Positions 1-9,909 of a DNA stretch of 64,000 nt are shown piece by piece (position 1 is the first letter of the stretch; each line of letters starts with the position of its first letter). The notes under the pieces are model-generated. The model saw only the letters and a list, made by a program, of their open reading frames with translations. It searched no databases and was not told the DNA's origin. Source of the stretch: Hyphomonas neptunium ATCC 15444 (lineage in GTDB: Bacteria > Pseudomonadota > Alphaproteobacteria > Caulobacterales > Hyphomonadaceae); assembly GCF_000013025.1 (NCBI RefSeq), contig NC_008358.1:1860001-1924000 (forward strand). Reading direction: 5' to 3'. The translations under genes were made by a program, and so were the position numbers.

Positions 1-240
1 TCGCCGCGCCGCATTGACCAGCAGCGCTTCGGACAGAGGCGACCACGCCTCCCCTTCCGGAGGGTGCAGCAACAGTTGCCGCGCAGCCTCGGCCAGCGGC
101 GTGCCGCCAGGCTCTCGCGTGACGACCACACCAATGCCGTGGGCCTCCAGCTTCCGGGCAAGCGCCTTGGCCAGCGTCGATTTGCCGGTGCCTTCACCGC
201 CTTCCAGCGTGATGAAGTGACCAGCAGCCGTATCAGTCAT
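1..240 (-). CDS. tmk: Thymidylate kinase, N-terminal part (cut by window edge)
   Basis: The first 80 residues of dTMP kinase, which phosphorylates dTMP to dTDP, are visible; the rest lies beyond base 1. The P-loop GGEGTGKST is at residues 14-22, and the [11 protein letters not shown] segment at about 41-51 is the conserved substrate-binding stretch. The ATG at 238-240 overlaps the stop of the upstream carboxypeptidase by 8 bases (ATGACTGA), so the two genes are probably translationally coupled. Only the C-terminal truncation is unusual, and it is due to the window. Confidence 0.93.
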   Translation of the reverse strand, partial: MTDTAAGHFITLEGGEGTGKSTLAKALARKLEAHGIGVVVTREPGGTPLAEAARQLLLHPPEGEAWSPLSEALLVNAARR

Positions 241-1387
241 TGCTGCTGGAAATAAACGTGCGAACACCCTCAAGCGCCATGCCGACAAATCCCAGCTTCT
301 TCACATCTGCCTCGGCGATAATCGGGGCTTCGGTAGGCTCAGAACCTTCCATCGTGATCACCAGCCGGCCGACCTGATCGCCCTTCTTCAGAGGCGCTTT
401 CACCGGCCCATCAAGAACGATCTCGACATTGGCTTTGGAAAAGGCAGCCTTGTGTCCGGCCACTTCGATCGGTTCTGCCAGCGAAACCGGAACAGCACGG
501 GCCTCTCCCAGCCACACTTCCACATCTGGCAATACCAGCGTTTCGGGCCCGATGGTTTTGAGGTCAAAGCTCTGGAAGGCGACGCGCATCAGGCGTTCGC
601 TCTCCTGCGCGCGCGCCGCCATGGTCGGCAGCCCGTTCACGACGATCGTGCGCCGCACGCCATCGCGCACAGCCGACGCTGTCAGACCATAGCCGGAAGA
701 TTCCAGATGCCCCGTCTTGAGGCCATCGGCCCCGGCAACCTCGAGCAGAGGATTGCGGTTGGCCTGCGTGTATTCGCGCCAGGTATAAGAGGGCAGCGAA
801 TACCACTCATAATATTGCGGATACTTGTCGATCGTCATCTTGGCGAGCCGGGCGAGGTCTTCGGCGGAAACGACATGTCCATCGCCCTCAAGCCCGGTCG
901 TGTTGACGAAATTGACCGAAGACAGCCCAAGCTCGTGGGCCATTTCCGTCATTCTGCGGGAGAAGGCTTCTTCAGACCCTGAAATGCCCTGCGCCAGCAC
1001 AATGCAGGCATCGTTGCCGGACATCGTGATCACGCCATGAAGCAGTTCTTCAACCGTCGGCGTATCCTTGGGCACCAGGCCCATCGTGGACGTACCGGAA
1101 GGGAAGCCGCCGCGCCGCCACGCATCTTCGCTGACGGTGAACTTGTCGGTCAGCGAGAGTTCGCCGCGGTCGATCAGCTCGAAGACGACAAAGGCTGTCA
1201 TCATCTTGGTCATCGAAGCGGGCGTCATCGGCTCATCGCCGCGCTTGGAATAGAGGATCTTGCCGGTCGCGTGATCCATGATCACAGCATACTCCGCCGG
1301 CGTGTCGATCATCTGAGCCGATACGCTGGCGCCGCTGAGCGCTCCGAGGGTCAGTAGGGCCGCAAACACCTTGCGAAAGGGAACCAC
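233..1387 (-). CDS. dacA: D-alanyl-D-alanine carboxypeptidase (PBP5/6 type)
   Basis: A 384-residue periplasmic serine DD-peptidase that trims the terminal D-Ala from peptidoglycan pentapeptides. A signal peptide covers about residues 1-24 (cleavage near SVSAQ). The three penicillin-binding motifs are present and correctly spaced: SMTK at 58-61 (catalytic Ser58), SGN at 123-125 and KTG at 224-226. The C-terminal third matches the beta-rich PBP5 C-terminal domain and ends in an amphipathic stretch that could attach to the membrane. The start is GTG, chosen because AGGAG lies about 9 bases upstream and the signal peptide begins directly there. It precedes tmk, with overlapping ends. Family assignment is firm; the symbol is by family. 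Confidence 0.95.
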   Translation of the reverse strand: MVPFRKVFAALLTLGALSGASVSAQMIDTPAEYAVIMDHATGKILYSKRGDEPMTPASMTKMMTAFVVFELIDRGELSLTDKFTVSEDAWRRGGFPSGTSTMGLVPKDTPTVEELLHGVITMSGNDACIVLAQGISGSEEAFSRRMTEMAHELGLSSVNFVNTTGLEGDGHVVSAEDLARLAKMTIDKYPQYYEWYSLPSYTWREYTQANRNPLLEVAGADGLKTGHLESSGYGLTASAVRDGVRRTIVVNGLPTMAARAQESERLMRVAFQSFDLKTIGPETLVLPDVEVWLGEARAVPVSLAEPIEVAGHKAAFSKANVEIVLDGPVKAPLKKGDQVGRLVITMEGSEPTEAPIIAEADVKKLGFVGMALEGVRTFISSSND

Positions 1388-1504
1388 GATGTCTTTCTCC
1401 TGTGCCGTTCAGGTGGCCGCAGGATATTCAGCGGCCTTCTGCACTGTATAGGCAGGAAAAAGGGCCGGTTTGTGGTCAGCGTCAATGGGCGCGCTGAGGG
1501 TTCC

Positions 1505-2737
1505 TCAATATCCGGTGACGATCCGGCCGTCCGCCGTGCCGTTCAAAGAGAGATTTGCACGGATCTGCTCGGCTGCGGCATGGTCCTGGAAGGGGCCAAC
1601 GCGCACACGGAAGAAGTCAGCACCATTCACCCGCGCCGGAACGATCTCGACCGGGAGAGAGGCTTCCACATTCCGAAGCAAGGCTTCGGCATTTCCGATG
1701 TCGGAGAAGGAAGCGAGCTGAACGAAAACGTCGCCGGTCGCACTCGCCGGGGCCGTGTAGGCCGGTGCTGGAGGCGCAACCGTCATCGACATCAGGCGCG
1801 GCGCAGAGGCGCCGCCGCCAAGAAGTTCGTCCTCGGCAGCAACCGGCGCCGACACGGCTTGCGAAACAGCCGGCTGAGCCACGGGGCTCTCACGCAGCAG
1901 AGCAGGCGCGCTGGAAGTCTTCGCGGCAGGGCGGGTGGCAACGACAGGCGCGGGGCTCAGATACCGAAGGCGCACATTGCCCTTCCCTGCTCCGTTCATG
2001 CCGAGCGTTTCTGCCGCCTTGCGGGAAAGCTGCACATTGGCGCCATCCTCAAACGGGCCGCGATCATTCACCCGAACAACCACTTCGCGCCCGGTGTCGA
2101 CATTGGTAACGCTCACAAGGCTCGGCAGCGGCAGGCTGGGGTGGGCCGCAGTCAGTTCCGTCTGGCTGAAAACTTCACCATTGGCCGTCGGCAGGCCCGC
2201 AAACTCGTCACCATAGACGATCGCAATACCGGTCTCGGCGAAGGCGGCGTTTACGTCAGCGGGGGCAGAGGCCTCCACCACTGGTTTCAGAGGCGTGTAG
2301 TCCATCCCCTGCCCGGCCGGTTCCGGCATCGCCTGAAGCGAAACCGCCTCAACAACCGGCGGTGCCGGCGCAATCATCTGAGGGGCTTCTGAATAAGCAC
2401 TTTCACGCGTGGATGCCGCGATCGGACCCGATTGGGCCGATGCCGTCTTGAACTCGCCGGCAACCGGCTGGCCCACAGCAGGCTGTGAGTCAGGATAACG
2501 GAATTCAATGCGGGCAGTTGCCTTGTCGATCGGCGCGGATTTGGCGGGCGCCGAAGCCCGCGCAGGTGCCTGCGCGGTCTGGAAGGAAGGCGCAGCCCCA
2601 TTCATCGCGTCCGATTTGTAGACGATAGGTGCCCCACGCGATCCCGCTTCAGCCGTCGCGGAGAGCGCGCAGGCAAAAGCGAGAACCGAAAGGGCAACCC
2701 TGGACCGGCCAACAAAAGTCGAACGTTTGAACGGCAT
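1505..2737 (-). CDS. rlpA: RlpA-family septal ring protein with SPOR domain
   Basis: A 410-residue exported protein. After an N-terminal signal peptide and a long Ala/Pro-rich linker comes a double-psi beta-barrel (about residues 170-250) containing VNDRGPF, the region around the catalytic acid in RlpA lytic transglycosylases. The C-terminal 75 residues form a SPOR domain (FVQLASF...FFRVRVGPF) that in this family binds denuded septal glycan. The expected role is septal peptidoglycan processing during division. The ATG at 2735-2737 has GGAG upstream; an upstream in-frame start at 2755 is less likely because it would extend the signal peptide. It lies upstream of dacA on the same strand with a 117-base gap. 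Confidence 0.9.
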   Translation of the reverse strand: MPFKRSTFVGRSRVALSVLAFACALSATAEAGSRGAPIVYKSDAMNGAAPSFQTAQAPARASAPAKSAPIDKATARIEFRYPDSQPAVGQPVAGEFKTASAQSGPIAASTRESAYSEAPQMIAPAPPVVEAVSLQAMPEPAGQGMDYTPLKPVVEASAPADVNAAFAETGIAIVYGDEFAGLPTANGEVFSQTELTAAHPSLPLPSLVSVTNVDTGREVVVRVNDRGPFEDGANVQLSRKAAETLGMNGAGKGNVRLRYLSPAPVVATRPAAKTSSAPALLRESPVAQPAVSQAVSAPVAAEDELLGGGASAPRLMSMTVAPPAPAYTAPASATGDVFVQLASFSDIGNAEALLRNVEASLPVEIVPARVNGADFFRVRVGPFQDHAAAEQIRANLSLNGTADGRIVTGY

Positions 2738-2947
2738 GACCGCTAATCTCCTCATTCTGAGTACCGGATCACATTCGGTGGTCCGGGCGGTTTTCTACCG
2801 CTTTCAGACTGGTGTTTACCACGTGATGGTGGAATCCCCGTCAACGCCTGAAGGTAATCCAACAGGCATGATTAAGCGTCCGGTAACAGTTTTGGCGCCG
2901 TTGCCCCCTTGCCTTCCCGGCACGCTTCGGAGAAACAGCACCGGCCC

Positions 2948-3037
<90 letters not shown>

Positions 3038-3183
3038 TTTTTTATCGGTTCAGAGAAGTACTCAATATTATCGAGACTTCGAAACGCAATTCGTCCTGAA
3101 CCGGAAGCTGACTTTCTCGGCTTCGAAGATGTTGCAATTTTGGTTTAGGAGATCACGAGACACTTTTTATAATGTATCACCCG

Positions 3184-3408
3184 CTACTTTTTGTCTTCTG
3201 GTGGCATCAATAGAATTGCCGTCGCACAAATTGCTCCGATAAGTAAACAAAGTAAAAACAATTGCCATGGCTCAAACGGACTGTTGCTGGTCCCACGGTC
3301 CCAACAGACAAATTGATCTGGGCAAAAAAATTTAAGTTTGGCACGCATAAAAGCTGTAGCGGATGTAACTAAAAACAACACAAGCCAGAGTTTGATTTTC
3401 CATCGCAT
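3184..3408 (-). CDS. Small hypothetical protein with two membrane segments
   Basis: 74 residues of unrecognised family. Two hydrophobic stretches are visible, at about residues 7-20 (LWLVLFLVTSATAF) and 49-67 (WQLFLLCLLIGAICATAIL). They are separated by a loop with two cysteines, and the tail is charged (PPEDKK). The ATG has a purine-rich GAGAAC upstream. Base composition is clearly lower in G+C than the surrounding genes, like the whole stretch after tRNA-Ser. No homologue can be named. It is either a small inner-membrane protein on acquired DNA or a chance frame; the membrane pattern favours a real gene. Confidence 0.5.
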   Translation of the reverse strand: MRWKIKLWLVLFLVTSATAFMRAKLKFFCPDQFVCWDRGTSNSPFEPWQLFLLCLLIGAICATAILLMPPEDKK

Positions 3409-3651
3409 ACTGTTCTCATTGTCGGGTATTTTACGCCTTCAGGCTTTTCTCATTGAGCGCCGTAACAAGGCAACCGATAAGCGAGAAACTGCGCTATCAA
3501 TGTCTGATGCTGGCTATCCTCGCCCTTCGGCCGTTATTCCAATCCTCCTGGTCTGCTAATTATGGAGACGGGTTCGTATGTGTTTGGAAGTTCCGCCAGC
3601 AGCCCTACCCGCTAAACAGGCATACACCCGAGTTGATCGACTGACGGTCCT

Positions 3652-4224
3652 ATGACGGCATTGTTCTTCATCACGCATCCGGAAGTCATCGTCGACCCGG
3701 CCATACCCGTCGGCCGCTGGCGCCTTAGCCCTGCCGGCATCGCGCGCATGCAGGTATTTTCCGCTTCGCAGACGATGGCGAATGTCAGGACAATCTGGGC
3801 CAGCAGCGAGACCAAGGCGATCGAGGCGGCTGAAATCCTGGGGCGCCAGATCCGCGCGCCCGTGAACATCCATGCCGGTCTGGGCGAAAATGACCGCCAG
3901 TCGACCGGCTTCCTGCCACCGGCAGAGTTTGAACAGGTCGCCGACGCCTTCTTTGCGCAACCGGAACACAGCATTCGTGGCTGGGAGCGAGCCCTGGACG
4001 CGCAGTCGCGCATCCTGAAGGCCTTCAAATCCATCACCGAAAACCCTCACGCCGGAGACATGGCGATCGTCTCACATGGCGCAGTCGGCACACTCCTTTT
4101 CTGCGCGCTCACCGGTCAGCCAATCAGCCGCCATTTTGACCAGCCCTTCCAGGGCCATTACTGGCGTGCGCCATTTCCAGACCTGAAACCCGAGACCGGG
4201 TGGGAGCCAATCGCTTGCCGTTGA
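3652..4224 (+). CDS. Histidine phosphatase superfamily protein, variant active site
   Basis: 190 residues with a phosphoglycerate-mutase-like fold. The N-terminal motif is ITHPEV instead of RHG: the phosphate-accepting His is kept but the usual preceding Arg is Thr. The later SSETKA (usually SSxxRA), the acid in GLGEND and the second His in SHGAVGTL are all present. From memory, a THPEV subgroup occurs in other alphaproteobacteria, so this is probably a real subfamily and not decay. Substrate unknown. It lies just upstream of pfaD on the same strand with a 149-base gap; no functional link is evident. Confidence 0.8.
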   Translation: MTALFFITHPEVIVDPAIPVGRWRLSPAGIARMQVFSASQTMANVRTIWASSETKAIEAAEILGRQIRAPVNIHAGLGENDRQSTGFLPPAEFEQVADAFFAQPEHSIRGWERALDAQSRILKAFKSITENPHAGDMAIVSHGAVGTLLFCALTGQPISRHFDQPFQGHYWRAPFPDLKPETGWEPIACR

Positions 4225-4289
4225 TCCGGGAACCAAACGTGCTCGTTTTGCCGCCTTCAAATCAGGCAGCTCCAGGCGAGTGACACCCC

Positions 4290-4314
4290 AGAATTCGCAT
4301 CATGGTAGAATTCT
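4290..4314. promoter_or_regulatory. Inverted repeat upstream of pfaD
   Basis: AGAATTC (4290-4296) and GAATTCT (4308-4314) form a 7-bp inverted repeat with an 11-base spacer. It sits in the gap between the phosphatase and pfaD, 60 bases before the pfaD start. The size and position suit an operator, but no regulator in the window can be paired with it, and the symmetry of GAATTC itself makes chance possible. Confidence 0.25.
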
Positions 4315-4373
4315 CCAGCCATATCAAAGAAACCCGTCCGGTAACCTTAGTTTCAGGTTGAGTCGGTCTGCAA

Positions 4374-5981
4374 ATGCCCTCTAAGACTATGCGCGGGGCG
4401 GACATTGATTCCGCTGCATTTCGGCCAGAAGGGCGGGAAATTTTGTTGGATTTGATACGGAAAGCCGTAGAGGCGCCGCGCGCGCGCGCCTGGATTTCGA
4501 TCCCCGAATCCGGCATTCCAGAACTCGTTTCCGTTGGCGCTCAGCCCTCTGGCAATGCCTCTGCCGCGGCCCTTCCTCCTGTCTATCCAGAGTGGTTGGG
4601 TGACCGTGCTTTCGCTGCCGAACACGGCGCCCGTTTCAACTATGTTGCTGGCGAAATGGCCCGTGGAATTGCAACGCCTAAAATGGTTATCGAAGCGGCC
4701 CGCGCCGGCTGTGTCGGCTTCTATGGAAGCGCCGGCCTGCCCCTCGCCGAGATCAAATCAGGCGTAGAGGAAATCAAGGCCGCCCTTGGCCCCGAAGCCC
4801 GAAACTGGGGCGCCAATCTCATCCACTCGCCGCAAGAGCCCGGCCAGGAAAAAGCGGTAATCGACCTCTTCCTGTCCCAGGCCGTCTCAAGAGTGTCAGC
4901 GTCCGCCTTCATGCGCCTCACCGCAGATGTCGTGCGCTATACAGCGCTCGGGCTCACCCGCGCCGCAGACGGCACCATCCAGCGCGCCAACCACATCTTC
5001 GCCAAAGTCTCCCGCGCCGAAGTCGCCGAAGCCTTCATGGCGCCTGCCCCTGAAAAGATCCTGAAAGATCTCGTCGCAGAAGGTGCGATCACCGCGCAGC
5101 AGGCAGACCTAGCCAGCAAGGTGCCCGTTGCAGCCGAAATCACCGCCGAATCGGACTCCGGCGGCCACACGGACAATCGGCCCGCCTCCACCCTCTTCAG
5201 CTCCCTCGCCGCCGCACGCTCTCGGGTCGCCGCCCACAATGGCCACCCGGAAAGCAGCATCCGCATCGGCCTCGCCGGCGGCATCGCCACGCCGCAATCG
5301 GTCGCCGCCGCCTTCCAGATGGGCGCTGCCTATGTCCTGACCGGCTCCATCAATCAAAGCGCCATCGAATCCGGCCTTGCCGCGCCGGGCCGCGCGCTGC
5401 TGGCGAAGGCAGGCCCGGCAGATGTCGCCATGACGCCAGCCGCCGACATGTTCGAACAAGGCGTGCAGGTACAAGTGCTCAAACGCGGCACGCTCTTCGC
5501 CATGCGCGGCAAGAAGTTCCACGCCTTCTATCGCAGCGGCGCCTCTTATGAGACCCTGCCCCCAACGGATCAGAAGTGGATCGACGATGTGCTCGGAGAG
5601 CCGTTCGAGGCTGCCTGGCAGGCAACGCGCGGATACACTCAGAAGGTCCATCCTGCCGAAGCCGCCCGCGCCGACAAAGACGGCAACAAACGCCTGGCCC
5701 TGGTTGCCCGCCGCTATCTGTTCATGGGCGCTCAATGGGCCCGCGAAGGTCATCCGGGCCGCGCAGCCGACTACCAGATCTGGTGCGGCCCCGCGATGGG
5801 CGCGTTCAATGAATGGGTCGCCGGCAGCTTCCTGGAGCCTGTCGAAGCCCGCACCGTTCGCCAGATCGCGCTGAACCTCATGGAAGGCGCCGCGCGCGTC
5901 ACACGGGCAGGCCAGCTGCGATCCATGGGTTTAACGGTGCCCGCCGACCTGTTCTCCTTCCGGCCTGTCGCCTTCGAGTGA
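4374..5981 (+). CDS. pfaD: PfaD-type enoyl reductase of a PUFA/polyketide synthase
   Basis: 535 residues, the normal length for PfaD. This FMN-dependent TIM-barrel enoyl reductase (2-nitropropane-dioxygenase-like) reduces enoyl intermediates on the Pfa synthase. The family signature DSGGHTDNRP is at about residues 259-268, followed by the glycine-rich flavin phosphate-binding segment GLAGGIATPQ near 302. The C-terminal region (YQIWCGPAMGAFNEW) is also typical of PfaD. The ATG at 4374 is used; an ATG 15 bases later is an alternative, and neither has a strong ribosome-binding site. It ends one base before the pfaA ATG, so it is the first gene of the pfa operon. Having the ER gene first resembles the myxobacterial pfa1-pfa2-pfa3 order more than the marine gammaproteobacterial pfaABCDE order. 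Confidence 0.92.
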   Translation: MPSKTMRGADIDSAAFRPEGREILLDLIRKAVEAPRARAWISIPESGIPELVSVGAQPSGNASAAALPPVYPEWLGDRAFAAEHGARFNYVAGEMARGIATPKMVIEAARAGCVGFYGSAGLPLAEIKSGVEEIKAALGPEARNWGANLIHSPQEPGQEKAVIDLFLSQAVSRVSASAFMRLTADVVRYTALGLTRAADGTIQRANHIFAKVSRAEVAEAFMAPAPEKILKDLVAEGAITAQQADLASKVPVAAEITAESDSGGHTDNRPASTLFSSLAAARSRVAAHNGHPESSIRIGLAGGIATPQSVAAAFQMGAAYVLTGSINQSAIESGLAAPGRALLAKAGPADVAMTPAADMFEQGVQVQVLKRGTLFAMRGKKFHAFYRSGASYETLPPTDQKWIDDVLGEPFEAAWQATRGYTQKVHPAEAARADKDGNKRLALVARRYLFMGAQWAREGHPGRAADYQIWCGPAMGAFNEWVAGSFLEPVEARTVRQIALNLMEGAARVTRAGQLRSMGLTVPADLFSFRPVAFE

Positions 5982-5982
5982 A

Positions 5983-8900
5983 ATGATGACCCAGCACCGC
6001 AAGCCCGCCACCTTTGATCCTGCCGCGCCGATAGCGGTTGTCGGCATGGGCGCCATCTTCCCCGGCCGCGGCGACACCACCGGCTTCTGGCGCGACATCT
6101 TCGAAGGCCGCGACCTGCTCAGCGATACGCCGGAAACACACTGGTTGATCGACGACTATTACGATCCGAGCCCCCTCACCCCGGACCGCACCTACGGCCG
6201 TCGCGGCGGCTTCCTCTCCCCCGTCGCCTTTGATCCCATGGCCTTCGGCATCCCTCCCGCCGCGCTCCAGACCACCGACTCCGCTCAACTCCTCGCCCTC
6301 GTCGCCGCCAAGATGACGCTAGACGACGCCGAGCGCGACAGCGGCGGAAAGTTTGATCGTACCCGCACCAGCGTCATCTTGGGCGTCGCCTCCGCCACAG
6401 AGCTAACAGCGCACATGGCCGGCCGCCTCCAGCGCCCGGCCTGGGTCAACGCCCTGCGCCAATCGGGCCTGCCCGAAAACGAAGTTCAGGACATCGCCCG
6501 CCGCATCGAGAGCCACTACGCCGAATGGAAGGAAAGCACCTTCCCCGGCCTCCTCGGCAACGTCGTCGCGGGCCGCATCGCCAACCGGCTGGACCTCGGC
6601 GGCAGCAATTACGTCACCGATGCTGCCTGCGCCTCCAGCCTCTCAGCGCTCCAGATCGCCCTGCACGAACTGCGCGCGGGCGACTCCGACATGGTCCTGA
6701 CCGGGGGCGTCGACGCACTGAACGACATCCTGATGTTCATGTGCTTCTCGAAGACACCGGCCCTCTCGCCCACAGGCGACTGCCGCCCGTTTTCAAATGC
6801 CGCTGACGGCACCATGCTCGGCGAAGGCATCGGCATGATCGCCCTGCGCCGCCTCGATGAAGCCGAGCGCGATGGCAACACCATCCACGCCGTCATTCGC
6901 GGCCTCGGCGGAGGCTCGGACGGCAAGGGCACCGCCATCTACACACCCCTCCCCTCCGGCCAGGCCCGCGCGCTCCGCCGCGCCTATGAACAGGCCGGCT
7001 ACGGACCTGACGCGGTAGACCTCCTCGAAGCCCACGGCACCGGCACCAAAGCGGGCGACCGCGCCGAGATCGAAGGCCTGCATCAGGTCTTCGGCGAGAA
7101 GGCGTCGGAAGAAGGCCCCTGGTGCGCCGTAGGCTCCGTCAAATCCCAGATCGGCCACACCAAAGCCGCCGCAGGCTCTGCCAGCCTCCTCAAAGCGGTG
7201 GAATCCCTGCGCCGCAAAATCCTTCCGCCCACGATCAAGATCGAGGAGCCCGCCGACGCCATCCGCGACAGCGCCTGCTTCTACGTCAACACCGAAGCCC
7301 GCCCCTGGATCAGCGCAGAAGACCGCCCCCGCCGCGCTGCCGTCAGCTCCTTTGGCTTCGGCGGCAGCAACTTCCACGTCACGCTGGAAGAATACACCGG
7401 CCCCGCCGCCGCCAAACCGCCCCGCGTCTTCCCGGCCGAACTCTTCCTCTACAGCGCCAGCGATGCCGCCGCCCTCGCCGAACAACTCAGCACAGCCGCA
7501 GACACCCCGCTCACTGAAGACGCCTTCGCCGCCGCATCTGAAATCACCCTCAAACGCTTCGCCGCGAACGCAACCGTTCGCGCCGCAATCACCGCCACCA
7601 GCCCGGATGATCTCGCTGCAAAGGCCCAGCGCCTTGCCGCTCAGATCACCGATGGCTCCGCCGGCGTCGCGCCCCTCCCGCAAGGCTGCAGTCTCTCCCT
7701 TCATCCCGCCACCCCCGGCAAGATCGCCTTCCTCTTCTCCGGCCAGGGCAGTCAGTATACTGGCATGGGCTCAGATCTGGCGATGGCCTTCCCCGCCGCC
7801 CGCGCCGTCTGGGACAGCGCCGCAAGCCACGCCATCACCGGCGCGCTGAAGCTCCATCGCCTCGCCTTCCCGCCTGCGGCCTTCGATCAGGTCGAGTTCG
7901 GCAACCAGACCAAACGCCTCACCGCGATGGAGAACGCCCAACCCGCCATCGCCGCCGTCGCCCTCTCGCATCTTGCCCTCATCGAGGCCCTCGGCCTTGA
8001 GGCAGATATGGCCGGCGGCCATTCCTTCGGCGAGATCATGGCCCTCCACCATGGCGGCGCTTTCGACACTGAATCCGCACTCACCATCGCCGCTGCGCGC
8101 GGCCGCGCCATGGCCGACGCCGCCGCCTCCAACGAAGGGGCGATGCTCGCCGTTCAATGCGAAGCAGAGGCCATCCGCGCGCTGGTCGATCAGGTCAGCG
8201 GCCGCCTCGTCATCGCAAATGATAACGGCCCCAGCCAGGTTGTCCTCTCCGGCCCGGTCAGCGCGATCCAGAAGGCCGAAGACCTGATCGCCCAGCGCGG
8301 CATCAAAGCCCGCCGCCTTCCGGTCGCCACCGCCTTCCATTCCAGCGTCGTCAGCCCCGCCGTTGATCCGTTCCGGGATATTCTCACCGGCCTGAAGATC
8401 AAGAAGCCCCGCCTCCCGGTTTACGCCAACGCCACCGCCGCGCCCTATAAGGCAAAGGCCGCCGACATGGCGGGCGAAATTGCGGGCCAGGTCGCCACCC
8501 CCGTCCGCTTCCGCGAGGAAGTCGAAGCCATGTACGCCTCCGGCGCGCGCCTCTTCATCGAGATCGGTCCCGGCAATGTCGTCAGCGGCCTCGTCGCCGA
8601 CACCCTGGGCAGCCGGGACTATCTTGCCGTCTCTCTCGATAACAAGCGCACAAATGGCGTGACCCAGTTCCTCTCCGCGCTAGGCACGCTCAGCGTCGCC
8701 GGTATCGCGCTGGACTTCACCGCCCTGCTGGCTGGCACGCCGCCGCCCATCCCTAAGCCTGCCCCGTCTCGCCACGCCGTGATGCTGACCGGCGCCAATC
8801 ACGACCGCCCCTACCCCCCCAAAGACGGCGCTGCAGGACGCGCGCCGCCTAATCCACCACGCACTCACGCTGCGCCCCCGCCTACGCCTCAACCTTCTCC

Positions 8901-9909
8901 CGCCTCCCAGCCTATTGCCGCCGTTTCTCCAGAAAGGATCTCGACGCCCATGCCTGATCTGCCCCGCACGAATGATCCTTCGCCCGCTCAGCCCACAGAA
9001 CAAACCGCCTACGTCGCCCCCTCCGGCGCCGTCGAACGCATCTGGCATGAAGTCTCCCAGCGCCATCAGGATTACCTGCAGGTCACCGCTGCGGCCCATA
9101 CGGCGTACCTGAACGCGGCGGCTTCGCTCCTCGGCGGCGCAACCCTTCCGCCCGCTCAAACATCGTCGCCCCCACCCGCCTTACTACCCCCGCCCCCACG
9201 TCCTGTTGCTGCGCCAGCGCCCACACCTTCGCCTACCGCGCAAGCTGTTCCCACGCAGGCTCCCGCCACACGCGCGGAAGTTAATATCGCGCCCGCCCCG
9301 CCAGCCAGTAAGCCCTACACAAACGGCCACGCCGCCCCGCATACCGCTGCGCCCGCAACGCCCCCAGCAGGCCTCGACCCCATAGCGCTCGTCCGCTCAA
9401 TCATCTCGGAGAAAACCGGCTACCCGGAAGATATGCTCGAAATCGACATGGACCTAGAAGGCGAGCTCGGCGTCGACTCCATCAAGCAGGTCGAAATCCT
9501 CTCCACTTTGCGAGACCGCGTTCCAGAGCTTCCGGAAATCGATCCTGAAAAACTGGTCGAGCTGCGCACAATCGCGGCCATTGCCGCCATGCTCGGCAAC
9601 ACGCCCGCTCCGGCCCTAACGCCAGTCGCGCCGGCAGCCCAGCCGTCTCAAACTCCGGCGCCCTCCCCCGCTTCGGCAAGCGGCGTCTCGTCAGACATCG
9701 TCCGGGCCCTGATCGCCGAGAAAACCGGCTATCCGACAGATATGCTTGAGGATGACATGGACCTCGAAGGCGAACTCGGCGTCGACTCCATCAAACAGGT
9801 CGAAATCCTCTCCGCCCTGCGGGATCGTTACCCCTCCCTGCCGGAAGTTGATCCCGAGCAGATCACCGAGCTGCGTACCATCCGGAAGATCGCCGATTTT
9901 TTTGCCTGA
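5983..9909 (+). CDS. pfaA: PfaA-like synthase: KS-AT-ACP-ACP (KR lies in the -1 frame)
   Basis: 1308 residues in this frame. The ketosynthase (about 14-470) has Cys216 in DAACASS, His351 in EAHGTGT and His392 in GHTKAAAG. The malonyl/acyl transferase (about 580-900) has Ser681 in GHSFG. After a Pro/Ala-rich linker (about 920-1125) come two acyl carrier proteins, each with GVDSIKQVEIL (phosphopantetheine Ser1166 and Ser1269). Typical PfaA proteins carry more ACPs, then a KR and sometimes a DH in one chain. Here the frame stops at 9907-9909, one codon after a seven-T run, and the KR continues in the -1 frame. If the slip occurs, the product is about 1781 residues. Third codon positions are strongly C-biased. 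ACP activation would need a PPTase that is not in this window. Confidence 0.92.
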   Translation: MMTQHRKPATFDPAAPIAVVGMGAIFPGRGDTTGFWRDIFEGRDLLSDTPETHWLIDDYYDPSPLTPDRTYGRRGGFLSPVAFDPMAFGIPPAALQTTDSAQLLALVAAKMTLDDAERDSGGKFDRTRTSVILGVASATELTAHMAGRLQRPAWVNALRQSGLPENEVQDIARRIESHYAEWKESTFPGLLGNVVAGRIANRLDLGGSNYVTDAACASSLSALQIALHELRAGDSDMVLTGGVDALNDILMFMCFSKTPALSPTGDCRPFSNAADGTMLGEGIGMIALRRLDEAERDGNTIHAVIRGLGGGSDGKGTAIYTPLPSGQARALRRAYEQAGYGPDAVDLLEAHGTGTKAGDRAEIEGLHQVFGEKASEEGPWCAVGSVKSQIGHTKAAAGSASLLKAVESLRRKILPPTIKIEEPADAIRDSACFYVNTEARPWISAEDRPRRAAVSSFGFGGSNFHVTLEEYTGPAAAKPPRVFPAELFLYSASDAAALAEQLSTAADTPLTEDAFAAASEITLKRFAANATVRAAITATSPDDLAAKAQRLAAQITDGSAGVAPLPQGCSLSLHPATPGKIAFLFSGQGSQYTGMGSDLAMAFPAARAVWDSAASHAITGALKLHRLAFPPAAFDQVEFGNQTKRLTAMENAQPAIAAVALSHLALIEALGLEADMAGGHSFGEIMALHHGGAFDTESALTIAAARGRAMADAAASNEGAMLAVQCEAEAIRALVDQVSGRLVIANDNGPSQVVLSGPVSAIQKAEDLIAQRGIKARRLPVATAFHSSVVSPAVDPFRDILTGLKIKKPRLPVYANATAAPYKAKAADMAGEIAGQVATPVRFREEVEAMYASGARLFIEIGPGNVVSGLVADTLGSRDYLAVSLDNKRTNGVTQFLSALGTLSVAGIALDFTALLAGTPPPIPKPAPSRHAVMLTGANHDRPYPPKDGAAGRAPPNPPRTHAAPPPTPQPSPASQPIAAVSPERISTPMPDLPRTNDPSPAQPTEQTAYVAPSGAVERIWHEVSQRHQDYLQVTAAAHTAYLNAAASLLGGATLPPAQTSSPPPALLPPPPRPVAAPAPTPSPTAQAVPTQAPATRAEVNIAPAPPASKPYTNGHAAPHTAAPATPPAGLDPIALVRSIISEKTGYPEDMLEIDMDLEGELGVDSIKQVEILSTLRDRVPELPEIDPEKLVELRTIAAIAAMLGNTPAPALTPVAPAAQPSQTPAPSPASASGVSSDIVRALIAEKTGYPTDMLEDDMDLEGELGVDSIKQVEILSALRDRYPSLPEVDPEQITELRTIRKIADFFA

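Noticed and set aside
2871-2890. Possible CtrA-type TTAA-N7 box upstream of rlpA
   Set aside because: Only one half (TTAA) matches; the second half reads GTAAC, too weak to report as a site.
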